Shown one piece after another: positions 35,024-43,223 of a DNA stretch of 64,000 nucleotides (within the stretch, counting starts at the first letter, position 1; each line of letters starts with the position of its first letter). Position numbers and translations under genes: made by a program. The notes beneath the pieces are model-generated. The model had not been told where the DNA came from, did not search any database, and worked only from the letters and a program-made list of their open reading frames with translations. The stretch comes from Candidatus Nitrosotenuis uzonensis (lineage in GTDB: Archaea > Thermoproteota > Nitrososphaeria > Nitrososphaerales > Nitrosopumilaceae), in NCBI RefSeq assembly GCF_000723185.1, contig NZ_CBTY010000009.1, positions 372,001 to 436,000 of the forward strand. Direction: 5' to 3'.

Positions 35024-35569
35024 TCATCTTGTTTTTATCACAAGCCCCTTGCCAAAGGTGGGCGCAAATATCACATGGTCATGCATGTTGATCACCTGCT
35101 GCATAAAGCTGGCATCAGATAGAGGCTCTGCATCATAGCTTACAAGTACGGATATGTTGTTTTTTGCATATAGTTCGGATAGGGCGCTTTCTATTCTGAT
35201 TAGATCAGTTTGTTGTTCTGTTGAGAATTCATTATTTTGTAGTATGATCCTTGTTGGAGTGTTTTTTTGTGTGGCAATGAATGCTTCTACCGCTTGTATG
35301 ATGTGCTCTCTTTTTTGGGCTGTTGTGTTAAACACTTGAATTTTGGATCGTACAAGGCTTGGATCGATGCCCAAAAGAATTGCATGGTCTTCTACGTTTT
35401 TTGCCGTATCGCGCAAAAGATACATGGTCTTCTGGCCTCTTTCAAGCCCTAGCCTCAGAAAAAGATACTCTAGGGATCTAGAATATGCCATGTCTTCGTA
35501 AAACATGACAAGACTGACTTTTTCTTTTAGAGCTTGTATGAATTTTACTGGTTCACCCTGTTCTGACAA
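35024..35569 (-). CDS. MEDS/DcmR-like sensory domain protein
   Basis: A 181-residue alpha/beta protein with LVMFYEDMAYSRSLEYLFLRLGLERGQKTMYLLRD, matching the pattern of MEDS (DcmR sensory) domains, degenerate relatives of RecA/KaiC folds found in methanogen and thaumarchaeal sensor proteins. No Walker A is visible. Start TTG 35569; the nearest good TATA (35656-35665) would give a leader of about 67 nt holding a 17-codon frame that ends in a stop in the same reading frame. Confidence 0.55.
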   Translation of the reverse strand: MSEQGEPVKFIQALKEKVSLVMFYEDMAYSRSLEYLFLRLGLERGQKTMYLLRDTAKNVEDHAILLGIDPSLVRSKIQVFNTTAQKREHIIQAVEAFIATQKNTPTRIILQNNEFSTEQQTDLIRIESALSELYAKNNISVLVSYDAEPLSDASFMQQVINMHDHVIFAPTFGKGLVIKTR

Positions 35570-35742
35570 TTTTCTACTAGATTACTGCAGTGTCCTGCAT
35601 CTGGAAATGCACATATGAATTTGTGATTTGTGACTCAATGTACAGTAAATGCGGATTTTATATAGTTAAAGATTGCTAATCACGGAATATCTGTCTCTGA
35701 TAAGGTAAGAAGATCATACTAAACATATAACGATGTTCAAAT

Positions 35743-36279
35743 CTAGAATCTAACCGTTCTGGCGCTTAATCCTATGATTGTTATGGTTACGGCCAGCCCC
35801 AGAATTAACAGACCTGAGCTGAATTCAGGCACAACACTTGTTCCAATTATCTCCACTTTGGCGGTATTTTCAGGCAAAATGAAGATGATGTTTGTTGATT
35901 CTTTGTGCACAGACAATTCGTAGCCGCGAGGCTGGCCGTCTGCAAGAACTATGAATTTTTCTTCTTCTGCAGACAGGACATTGAATGGAAACCTAACTGA
36001 CATCAAGTCCGTCTGCTTTACATTGTCAATATGGAAGACAAGTGAAGTTCTGCTAGGATCCACTTCCAGCAGGATAAGCCTTGCATCAAGATCCTCAGTT
36101 CCGCCCTCTATGGCTCCCTCAAGTGTTGAGAATCGGTAGAATATGGTAAACTGCCCCCCTTCTGTCTGCAGAATCTGTTTTTGCATCATAAGCTCAGCAA
36201 TATCGTGCGGTGAGGTACTTTGCGCATACGCTAGCGGAGCCGCAACTGAGAATAGCATGAGAATCAAATGCAGTTTCAT
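35743..36279 (-). CDS. Secreted protein with PEF-type C-terminal sorting signal
   Basis: A 178-residue exported protein: signal peptide ending AYAQS, a beta-rich central domain, and a C-terminal VPEFSSGLLILGLAVTITII helix followed by SARTVRF. This is the layout of the thaumarchaeal PEFG-CTERM signal thought to be handled by an archaeosortase. Central domain not recognised. The C2H2 gene lies nine bases upstream on the same strand. Confidence 0.75.
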   Translation of the reverse strand: MKLHLILMLFSVAAPLAYAQSTSPHDIAELMMQKQILQTEGGQFTIFYRFSTLEGAIEGGTEDLDARLILLEVDPSRTSLVFHIDNVKQTDLMSVRFPFNVLSAEEEKFIVLADGQPRGYELSVHKESTNIIFILPENTAKVEIIGTSVVPEFSSGLLILGLAVTITIIGLSARTVRF

Positions 36280-36287
36280 CGTGTATG

Positions 36288-36437
36288 TCAGAACCTTCTT
36301 GTGTCTCCTTCTAGCAGTCCGGAACCATCATGTATTCTATCTATATGCTTTGACAGCTCTTCTTTGTTTTGAAACTGCGAGTCACAGTATGGACACCTTA
36401 TGTTTTTTTCCACATATTCTGTTGTAGCAAAAATCAT
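36288..36437 (-). CDS. C2H2 zinc-finger microprotein
   Basis: A 49-residue protein from ATG 36437 with one clear finger, CPYCDSQFQNKEELSKHIDRIH (Cys-x2-Cys, His-x4-His) followed by a short acidic tail. Such single-finger proteins are frequent in thaumarchaea; a nucleic-acid-binding role is likely. It precedes the PEF-signal protein by nine bases on the same strand. Confidence 0.72.
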   Translation of the reverse strand: MIFATTEYVEKNIRCPYCDSQFQNKEELSKHIDRIHDGSGLLEGDTRRF

Positions 36438-36518
36438 TTAAACTGACTTGAAGATTTTCAGAAAAGAAAATCAACATACTACCATTTCCCAAATAGTTTA
36501 CTGTTGAATAAAACAGAA

Positions 36519-36980
36519 TTATTTTTTGTTTGCGTGGTTGTTTTTTGAGTCTCTCTTCTCTGGCTCCCTTAGTAGGCTTTTTCTTACAAGTATAGGCACG
36601 CTGTAAAATATTGCTAGCGCGATTGCATCAGATGCGCGATAGTTTCTCAATACAACATCCTTTCTTCCAGAAAAATACAGGTTTGCTCGGAATATTCCTC
36701 CGCTTTCATATATTTTCACGCTTACAAGTACAAGCTCGCTTTCCTCGCATATTTGCTCTAACATGTTGTATATGGTCGGCAGCTCTTGACGCTTTCCTTC
36801 CATGAATGCGGCAATATATCCAGCCACTTCTGATGAGAACGCAGTTATGTGGAATTCTTTTCCTTCAAGTGATCTGAGTATCATAATTCCTGTCATCTGG
36901 TCCACAAGTCCTATTTCTTCAATTTTGACTACCTCATAGTCCGCATCGGGCTTTTCGTCGATTTTCAACACATACTGCAC
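36519..36980 (-). CDS. Bifunctional nuclease domain (DUF151) protein
   Basis: A 153-residue protein of the DUF151/BFN family: YEVVKIEEIGLVDQMTGIMILRSLEGKEFHITAFSSEVAGYIA and the later NYRASDAIALAIFYSVPILV block. Plant and bacterial relatives have been described as nucleases. Start GTG 36980. A basic, Lys/Asn-rich tail may bind nucleic acid. Confidence 0.82.
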   Translation of the reverse strand: MQYVLKIDEKPDADYEVVKIEEIGLVDQMTGIMILRSLEGKEFHITAFSSEVAGYIAAFMEGKRQELPTIYNMLEQICEESELVLVSVKIYESGGIFRANLYFSGRKDVVLRNYRASDAIALAIFYSVPILVRKSLLREPEKRDSKNNHANKK

Positions 36981-37069
36981 GCACCATACGCAGATAAAAT
37001 CAGTTTTTGATTTTCAGTCTTGGGAATTGGTATGATGTTATTTTATGAAGGCATCTCTCTAGTCTTGTA

Positions 37070-37552
37070 TTGGAGACAGAGTACGTATCCTTGGTGGCCC
37101 TTCTCGTTTCGCTGTCTGCAGTCGGGATTGCAGTAATCAAATTCAAAAAAGAAAGCAAGGTGAGAATACAGAAGGATTTGGTAAGTGCTCTGACAGGAAT
37201 TATCGACATAGTACGCAACGACACGATAAGGGAATACCGTGAGATGCTAAGGACAGATGCCACCATGAAGAGGATACGCAGTGGTGTTCAGGTTGCATTT
37301 CCACTTGATGACAGGCTAGAGAAGGCTGCAAGATATGTGGCAGTAGCTTATGACAAACTTGGATTTATTCTAAAGTACGATCAGGATTTGGAAAGACGAG
37401 TATTAGAGTGGCACGGAGACGATATAGCTGAGATGTGGACTATGTTGCAACCCCTTGTGAAGGGTGAATGGAGAAAAAGGAGCCCACGATACGCCATGGA
37501 GTTTGAGAGGATAGGACAGAAGGCAGTAGAATTTGAGGCAGTTCACAGGTGA
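37070..37552 (+). CDS. Membrane-anchored helical protein
   Basis: A 160-residue protein with one N-terminal transmembrane helix (YVSLVALLVSLSAVGIAVIKF) and a cytoplasmic helical domain. The start is TTG 37070, supported by TTTTATGAAG centred 26 nt upstream (leaderless). It faces a second protein of the same plan (N-terminal helix plus helical domain) that converges from 37982; both may belong to one membrane system. Unrecognised. Confidence 0.6.
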   Translation: METEYVSLVALLVSLSAVGIAVIKFKKESKVRIQKDLVSALTGIIDIVRNDTIREYREMLRTDATMKRIRSGVQVAFPLDDRLEKAARYVAVAYDKLGFILKYDQDLERRVLEWHGDDIAEMWTMLQPLVKGEWRKRSPRYAMEFERIGQKAVEFEAVHR

Positions 37553-37559
37553 TTTACAA

Positions 37560-37982
37560 CTAGAGTATTTTTAGTGAGGAATCCACAGTTTTCCTTATTT
37601 CTACTAACAGCTCCTTGATTGTTTGCTCGTTTCCAGCGGTTCCTTTTTGCTGTAGTTCTGTGTTATAGTATTTCATCGATGAATAGGTATGCTCAAGGTT
37701 TTGTATCAGATCAAATTCAAGCAGTGTCTGTTTTCCAGACAGTATTACAGAATCCCACACACTAGTAAAAAACGGTTTGTAGTCATGGTGTTGAATGGAA
37801 TCGTCAATGAATCGTATCTTCCTTATCAGGTCTTCTTTTATCAACAACAGCATCTTTTTTCTTGTTGCCTTGTCCGTCTTTTTTTGCATTCTCAGATAGT
37901 TCCAGTGCTCCACGTAGACCGCTCCAAATATTATTCCGGCAAGGGCCACCAACTCAATTACGACGTTTTCCCATTCCGTCAA
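37560..37982 (-). CDS. Membrane-anchored helical protein
   Basis: A 140-residue protein: N-terminal helix (VVIELVALAGIIFGAVYV) then a charged helical domain with HWNYLRMQKKTDKATRKKMLLLIKEDLIRKIRFIDDSIQHHDY. No family recognised. It ends seven bases from the convergent gene 37070-37552. Confidence 0.6.
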   Translation of the reverse strand: MTEWENVVIELVALAGIIFGAVYVEHWNYLRMQKKTDKATRKKMLLLIKEDLIRKIRFIDDSIQHHDYKPFFTSVWDSVILSGKQTLLEFDLIQNLEHTYSSMKYYNTELQQKGTAGNEQTIKELLVEIRKTVDSSLKIL

Positions 37983-38031
37983 TCTACTCAGTCCGGACAG
38001 TTATACCAAGTCATTAAAACAGATCGTATGT

Positions 38032-38445
38032 TCATTTTACCAACAGTACTGGTATCTTGGATTTGTTGAGTACATAGTTTGCAACACTCCCAAGGAACAT
38101 CTCTGCAATCGGATTTGGGCCACGAGAGCCGATAACAATGAGATCAAATTTGTGAAGATGCGCATATTTTACTATCTGATCTCCCACATACCCATCAAAA
38201 CGAATTATCGGAGTTAGACTGACTTTTGATTTTTTTGCGGTTCTTGAGGCCAAAGTCATTATTTTTTCAGCTAGCTTTTTGTGCTGTTTTTTTATCTTGT
38301 TGCTGAACTGGATTGGGAATCTGATTATGTGTAGTGCCGTGATATCTGCATCAGAGTCCTTTGCAAGGAAAATTGCTGTATCAAGTGCCTTCAGTGAGTT
38401 TTTCGAGCCGTCAAGAGGCACCAATATTTTCTTTATTTTTCCCAT
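38032..38445 (-). CDS. Universal stress protein (UspA family)
   Basis: A 137-residue single Usp domain: KKILVPLDGSKNSLKALDTAI at the N-terminus and the ATP-binding GSRGPNPIAEMFLGSVANYVL near the end. One of six Usp proteins in the window; it lies apart from the 51-64 kb group. The TATA (CTATATTTAATC, minus strand, about 38469-38480) precedes the ATG. Confidence 0.92.
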   Translation of the reverse strand: MGKIKKILVPLDGSKNSLKALDTAIFLAKDSDADITALHIIRFPIQFSNKIKKQHKKLAEKIMTLASRTAKKSKVSLTPIIRFDGYVGDQIVKYAHLHKFDLIVIGSRGPNPIAEMFLGSVANYVLNKSKIPVLLVK

Positions 38446-38544
38446 AAGATAATCTGTTGCGTTGCGTCGATTAAATATAGAATGTCAAAAATCAGGTTTG
38501 ATAATTGGTAAAAGTGTAAAATCCAGACATTCCATCATTACGGT

Positions 38545-40080
38545 ATGCGCCTAAAGACGGAAATACTTGGAGTCGAATCAGGTGGCAGGCCGATTGTTTT
38601 TCTAAACAAGTATGACGCAGACGAGTTAGGAATATCTGCATCTGGTAGGGTTTTGCTCAGATCAAGAAAAGATATTACCGCAATAGTCAATGTTGCAACA
38701 AGGTCGGTCAGGAAAGGCCATGTCGGCATAAGCGAGGAAATACGAATGATGCTTGGCAAGGTTCCTCACTACATAGATGTAGAGATATCGTCATTTCCAA
38801 AGTCGCTCCAGTTCATACGAAACAAGCTGGAAGGAAAAAAGCTTGTCTACAAGGAAATTTACGAGATAGTAAAGGGTGTGGTGGACGGCAACCTCAGCGA
38901 AAACGAGATTGCCTCGTTTGTTACTGCATTGCATATACGAGGGTTGGACCTTGATGAGGCAACCAGTCTGTCCATGTCGATGGTCGAGACAGGGGCCAGG
39001 CTTAACCTTGGAAAGCGAGTTGTAGACAAGCATAGTGTAGGAGGAGTTCCAGGTGATAAGACCACTCTTTTGGTGGTTCCAATAGTTGCTGCCGCCGGTC
39101 TGATAATCCCAAAGACATCATCAAGGGCAATAACATCTGCTGCAGGAACTGCCGACAGGGCGGAGACTATCATGCCTGTTAATATTTCAAACAATGAAAT
39201 GAAGAAGATAGTGAAAAAGTGTGGCGGCTGTCTTGTGTGGGGCGGTGCACTTGACTTGGCGCCTGCGGATGATATTTTTGTTAGGACGGAATATTCTTTG
39301 TACATTGACCCTCTTCTTTTGCCATCAATCATGAGCAAAAAGAAGGCCGTAGGAGCAACTCACCTAGTAGTAGACATACCTACTGGAAGGGGTGCAAAGG
39401 TAAAGACCATAAGCGAGGCAGACCAGCTTGCAAAGGACATAATCGAGCTTGGAAAAAGGCTAAAAATACACACTCATTGCGTTTTGACTTATGGGGAGCA
39501 GCCAATAGGATATACAGTAGGTCCTGCACTTGAGGCAAGGGAGGCACTTGAGGTTTTGATGAACGAGTCTAATGTGCCTGACTTAATTGACAAGGCCTGC
39601 AACATAGCAGGGACAATCTTTGAGATAACTGGAAGGAAGAACGGCTATGAGCTTGCAAAAAACATGTTAAAAACAGGCAGGGCCGAGGCAAAGCTGCGCC
39701 AAATGATCGGACTGCAAGGAGGCAACCAGAATATAATGCCAGACGACCTTCCGATTGGCAGTCATACGCTAAAAGTTAAGGCAAGAAAGGAAGGACAGGT
39801 CATTTGGATTAACAACAACGCCATAGTCGAGATTGCACGCAGTGCAGGAGCGCCAAAGGACAAGGGTGCAGGAATAGTATTTAATAAAAAGATTGGCGAC
39901 CAAGTATCAAAGGACGACATACTCTTCACAGTTTATGCTGAAAAATCAAGAAAGTTAAACAGGGCTCACGATTTGCTAGAAGAGATAAACCCGATAGGAG
40001 TAGGAAAGAGGGCAGACATGGTGATTCATACAATAAAGGAGAGTCCCATGATCAAGAAGAGCTTCGTTCTGGAAAGATAA
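38545..40080 (+). CDS. deoA: AMP phosphorylase (archaeal thymidine-phosphorylase-like)
   Basis: Phosphorolysis of AMP (or other NMPs) to base and ribose 1,5-bisphosphate. The 511-residue protein has the archaeal extra N-terminal domain (about 80 residues) before the phosphorylase core, with KHSVGGVPGDKTTLLVVPI (phosphate loop), SSRAITSAAGTADRAE, and a C-terminal GQVIWINN...KDKGAGIVFNKKIGDQV barrel-sandwich domain. In other archaea it feeds a RuBisCO salvage route; none is seen here. A promoter element GTGTAAAATCC is about 26 nt before the ATG. Confidence 0.9.
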   Translation: MRLKTEILGVESGGRPIVFLNKYDADELGISASGRVLLRSRKDITAIVNVATRSVRKGHVGISEEIRMMLGKVPHYIDVEISSFPKSLQFIRNKLEGKKLVYKEIYEIVKGVVDGNLSENEIASFVTALHIRGLDLDEATSLSMSMVETGARLNLGKRVVDKHSVGGVPGDKTTLLVVPIVAAAGLIIPKTSSRAITSAAGTADRAETIMPVNISNNEMKKIVKKCGGCLVWGGALDLAPADDIFVRTEYSLYIDPLLLPSIMSKKKAVGATHLVVDIPTGRGAKVKTISEADQLAKDIIELGKRLKIHTHCVLTYGEQPIGYTVGPALEAREALEVLMNESNVPDLIDKACNIAGTIFEITGRKNGYELAKNMLKTGRAEAKLRQMIGLQGGNQNIMPDDLPIGSHTLKVKARKEGQVIWINNNAIVEIARSAGAPKDKGAGIVFNKKIGDQVSKDDILFTVYAEKSRKLNRAHDLLEEINPIGVGKRADMVIHTIKESPMIKKSFVLER

Positions 40081-40191
40081 TAGATATCACCGCTGGAATA
40101 TTTTGTGTGGTTTTTGTTTTTTTGAACGTAATTTGCCCACAAAGCTCTCCTTATATTTTGAAAAAACAATATTCTAGTGCTTTTAGATAGT

Positions 40192-41097
40192 ATGAAGTGT
40201 GTCCAGAAAACTTGTGGCAATTCTGTGGTGGTAACAGATGTTGATACCGGCGAGGTATTGTGTACAAAATGCGGTTCCGTGTTGGAAGAGAAAATAGAAT
40301 CTTTTGGTCCTGAATACCAGACACGCGGCTTTGAGCAATATATGGAAAAGAGCAGGTCGGGTAGTAAGAGTACTCTAGCGCTTGACGATATGGGCCTTTC
40401 TACCATCATAGGTACAAAAAACAAGGACGCGACAGGAAATTCTCTTACATACGATATGAAAAACACCTTTGAGAGGCTGAGGATGTGGGATTCACGTAGC
40501 AAGTCATCGTCTGTTGAAAGGAGCTTAAAAACTGCGTTTGTCTTGCTAAATACGGTAAAAGAAAAGCTGGCAATTCCTGATACCGTGATAGAAAAGACGG
40601 CATATCTTTACAGAAAGGCGTTGGCAAAAAAGATGACTCGTGGAAGAAACATTTCTGCGTTGGTATCTGCCGCACTTTATGTCTCGTGTAAGGAATCGGG
40701 CGTGCCAAGAACGCTCAACGACATAGCAAATGCGGCAAATGTAAAAGTAAACGATGTTTCAAAGCATCTTAGGATTTTGGTAGAAAAGCTGGATCTTAGG
40801 CTTGCCTCGTACGATTCGGCGGATTTTGTCTCCAGAATAGCAAGCTCAGTTGGCATAGGAGAGAAGACACAACGCGATGCGCTATCCATACTTGCAAGCG
40901 CAAAGAAAAAGGGACTTGTGGAGGGCAAAAACCCGATAGCTATGGCAGCTACCTCGCTTTACCTGTCATCTATTATGAACAAGGAAAGCAAGACGCAAAG
41001 GGAAATTGCAAGAGCGTCTGGAATAAGCGAGGTAACCATAAGAAGCAGGACAAAATTCTTAAGCGATGTGCTGAATTTGCACTGCATAACTGCCTAG
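40192..41097 (+). CDS. tfb: Transcription initiation factor IIB (TFB)
   Basis: Bridges TBP-TATA and RNA polymerase. The 301-residue protein has an N-terminal zinc ribbon (CVQKTCGN...CTKCGSV), the B-reader/linker region, and two cyclin-like repeats (ALVSAALYVSCKESGVPRTLNDIANAANV; MAATSLYLSSIMNKESKTQREIARASGISEVTIRSR). ATG 40192 is chosen over GTG 40177. Thaumarchaea carry several TFB paralogues; this may be one of them. Confidence 0.95.
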   Translation: MKCVQKTCGNSVVVTDVDTGEVLCTKCGSVLEEKIESFGPEYQTRGFEQYMEKSRSGSKSTLALDDMGLSTIIGTKNKDATGNSLTYDMKNTFERLRMWDSRSKSSSVERSLKTAFVLLNTVKEKLAIPDTVIEKTAYLYRKALAKKMTRGRNISALVSAALYVSCKESGVPRTLNDIANAANVKVNDVSKHLRILVEKLDLRLASYDSADFVSRIASSVGIGEKTQRDALSILASAKKKGLVEGKNPIAMAATSLYLSSIMNKESKTQREIARASGISEVTIRSRTKFLSDVLNLHCITA

Positions 41098-41106
41098 TGT
41101 CAATTC

Positions 41107-41115
41107 TGATAATCA
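41107..41115. promoter_or_regulatory. TGATWATCA site A (PII gene, centre -45)
   Basis: TGATAATCA centred 45 bp upstream of the leaderless PII ATG (41156), about 10 bp upstream of its TATA element TTTTAAATC (41126-41134). One of seven intergenic copies of this 9-bp palindrome in the window. Confidence 0.6.
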
Positions 41116-41155
41116 TCTGAATGTGTTTTAAATCAGAACTTTGTTTTTTGACATA

Positions 41156-41500
41156 ATGAAAAGAATTGAGGCGATAATACAGGAAGACAAGCTTGGTAGT
41201 GTAGTAAACGCGTTAAAGATAAGCGAGGTAGGCGGAGTAACGATAACAATGTCCAAAGGAATCGGGGCAGGAGAGAGACCGATTCTCAGGGGCTCAAGGG
41301 GCACTGCTAAATTTGAGGCAGCATACAACAGAATTGCTACGGTGGTAACCGTGGTGGAAGACTCTAAGATAGACATGGTAGTAACTGCAATAATGAACGC
41401 GGCCAGCACCGGAAAGGCAGGGGATGGCAAGATATTTGTTACAAATGTGGAAGAAGCGTTCGATATTGCCACAAAGGAAAGTGGCAAAAATATTCTCTAG
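41156..41500 (+). CDS. PII signal-transduction protein (GlnB/GlnK family)
   Basis: A 114-residue PII trimer subunit sensing ATP/ADP and 2-oxoglutarate: MKRIEAIIQEDKLGSVVNALKISEVGGVTI, a T-loop GIGAGERPILRGSRGTAKFE without the uridylylated Tyr motif, and the signature STGKAGDGKIFV. ATG 41156 is chosen (TTG 41141 is the longer option) because the TATA is centred 26 nt before it. It is unlinked to amtB, unlike the second PII at 48.9 kb, so its target may differ. Confidence 0.93.
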   Translation: MKRIEAIIQEDKLGSVVNALKISEVGGVTITMSKGIGAGERPILRGSRGTAKFEAAYNRIATVVTVVEDSKIDMVVTAIMNAASTGKAGDGKIFVTNVEEAFDIATKESGKNIL

Positions 41501-41542
41501 CTTGTCAGAATCAGCATTTTACAGGTAGAAAAAAGACAGCAA

Positions 41543-41680
41543 TTATCTGTTTTTGCCAAACGCCCCTTGGTGATCAGGCAGGCAACATTTGCATTCTTTT
41601 TGATAGCACTCGACCACAGTCTCATGTCCACATGAGCCGCAATGACAGAATTTATCGTCTCTCATAGCTCTCAACTTCAT
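41543..41680 (-). CDS. Cysteine-rich microprotein
   Basis: A 45-residue frame from ATG 41680 with seven Cys and three His (FCHCGSCGHETVVECYQKECKCCLPDHQG), suited to bind one or two zinc or copper ions. A TATA-like GTAAATG is about 26 nt before the start. Unrecognised. Confidence 0.55.
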   Translation of the reverse strand: MKLRAMRDDKFCHCGSCGHETVVECYQKECKCCLPDHQGAFGKNR

Positions 41681-41837
41681 CCTGAACTAATAAAAAACTC
41701 CACATTTACCAAACGTGATTTTCTCTAAATAATTAAAAAGGGTTAGAAATTATCATCAGACCGGTTTATAGATCAATACACCAGAATTCACAATCAAATG
41801 TATCATCTTGAAATAATCGTGTATCCATACAGAACTA

Positions 41838-41945
41838 ATGCAAGTAAAAAAATGCGTATGTGAGTGTGGTTGTAGAAGAGAGGTCTCAAACAGATACTAC
41901 AAGATATGCATACATTGCACCCTTGGAAATCACCGCGGCTCGTAA
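41838..41945 (+). CDS. CxCxCGC zinc-binding microprotein
   Basis: A 35-residue protein, KKCVCECGCRREVSNRYYKICIHCTLGNHRG, with a CxCxCxC cluster and a later CxxC plus His: a compact metal-binding finger, of a kind I recall as recurrent in thaumarchaeal genomes. A TGAAATAATC element lies near 26 nt upstream. Confidence 0.6.
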   Translation: MQVKKCVCECGCRREVSNRYYKICIHCTLGNHRGS

Positions 41946-41968
41946 TTAGCATTCACTACACATCTACA

Positions 41969-42838
41969 CTATTCAATGGATTGCGCTATGATGTCAGACA
42001 CATCTACTTGATTTGTTTTGTTCTCTATTGTATTGGAGCTGATAATTTTGTCAATGTCAGCATCCATCAATCGCTTTTCTGCGTTGTCGACTAGTAATGG
42101 ATGGGTGCACACTGCAAAAATGCGTCTGCAGTAGCAGGATTTAGCGTACCGGGCTGCCAGAATCATGCTATTTCCTGTACTTATCATATCATCAATTAGA
42201 ACCACATCTCTTCCTGAAAGATCAAGATTTTTCTGATGCAATATTTTCAGCTTGCCCGTTTTTCTGTCCCTTTGTTTGTTTAATGCTATTTGCTCAGCGC
42301 CAAGTATTTCAGCAAATTGTTTTGCTTTTTTAGACCAGAATAGATCCGGTGATATTATCATTGGGCTTTTCAGATCTAATTTTCTAAAATAACCTGCCAT
42401 CTTTGGGACGGCGCTTGTATTCACCAGCGGTACATCAAAATAGTTTACTGCAAGGTTGCTGTGTATATCGACTGTGATAATTTTTGCCGCACCTGTAGCC
42501 CCAAGCAGTTTTGCCACCATTTTGCTTGTGACTATCTCGCCTGAAAGGAACTCCATGTCCTGCCGCATATAGCAAAGATATGGTATTACCGCTATGACAC
42601 GTGAAGCTGTCTTTTTTGCCTTTGCGATAAGAGCCAAAGTCCGTATCATGTTGGTGTCAGCATGAGGATATGTGGTTTGTACCACGACTACGGTTCCCGT
42701 GGGTGTTTCTGGGAGTGTGATCTTGCTTTCGCCGTCAGGAAATATGGTTATCTGGGAATCAACGTATTTGCAGTCCAGTTTCGATGCAATTTTTCGTGCC
42801 AATTCTTTTGATTGCGAGCCGCCAATTACCGTAAACAA
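41969..42838 (-). CDS. prs: Ribose-phosphate pyrophosphokinase
   Basis: Makes PRPP, used by the his operon and phosphoribosyltransferases here. About 289 residues from TTG 42838 (MFTVIGGSQSKELA, as expected for the family); GTG or ATG starts 14-17 codons upstream are less likely. Motifs: DGESKITLPE, YLCYMRQD, TVDIHS, SPDLFW, and the PRPP loop DVVLIDDMISTGNSM. Divergent from the nitroreductase fragment; the TGATWATCA site B is centred 56 bp upstream. Confidence 0.93.
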   Translation of the reverse strand: MFTVIGGSQSKELARKIASKLDCKYVDSQITIFPDGESKITLPETPTGTVVVVQTTYPHADTNMIRTLALIAKAKKTASRVIAVIPYLCYMRQDMEFLSGEIVTSKMVAKLLGATGAAKIITVDIHSNLAVNYFDVPLVNTSAVPKMAGYFRKLDLKSPMIISPDLFWSKKAKQFAEILGAEQIALNKQRDRKTGKLKILHQKNLDLSGRDVVLIDDMISTGNSMILAARYAKSCYCRRIFAVCTHPLLVDNAEKRLMDADIDKIISSNTIENKTNQVDVSDIIAQSIE

Positions 42839-42889
42839 CAGATACAAAATCGGTCTAAAATTCAAAGTCTTTACGTTCATTTCCACACA

Positions 42890-42898
42890 TGATAATCA
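42890..42898. promoter_or_regulatory. TGATWATCA site B (nitroreductase -42, prs -56)
   Basis: TGATAATCA in the divergent spacer, centred 42 bp before the ATG at 42936 and 56 bp before the prs TTG. The TATA-like GTTAAAG (42906-42912) is about 26 nt before 42936. The site is followed by an overlapping ATCATGAT palindrome. Confidence 0.6.
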
Positions 42899-42935
42899 TG
42901 ATTCAGTTAAAGTGCACTTTGTCTCAATTGTCATC

Positions 42936-43205
42936 ATGTCGTTTTTTGAGATAATTTCCACAAGGCATTCTGTCAGGCAATTTGAAGCCAGGTCGATTTC
43001 AGCCAATATTGTACAAAGAATATCCAGCACCGCAGTACGAGCTCCATATGAAGAAAATCTACAATCATGCAAGATTTTAGCAATAACAAAAAAAGACGCC
43101 AAACGCAGGCTTGCCAAAGCAGCTCATGGACAGGACTCTGTCGGTGATGCTGCTGTCCTGGTTGTCTTTTGCGCGGATCGAGGTCATGTCAAGACCCATG
43201 AGTGA
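42936..43205 (+). pseudogene. Truncated nitroreductase-family gene
   Basis: The first 89 residues of a nitroreductase (MSFFEIISTRHSVRQFEARSISANIVQRI...AVLVVFCADRGHVKTHE) and then TGA; normal members have 170-200 residues, so the FMN-binding second half is missing. rtcB begins 18 bases later, so it was probably lost by deletion. The promoter is intact, with a TGATWATCA site. It may still be expressed as a fragment. Confidence 0.68.
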
Positions 43206-43223
43206 GACAAGTCAGATCATCTA

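Noticed and set aside
35583-35638. 17-codon leader peptide before the MEDS-like gene
   Set aside because: The frame from TTG 35638 is very short and has no recognisable pattern; it is mentioned only in the gene entry.
42672-42935. Longer N-terminus for the nitroreductase fragment
   Set aside because: The extension would overlap prs on the other strand; ATG 42936 gives the family start and has a TATA at -26.
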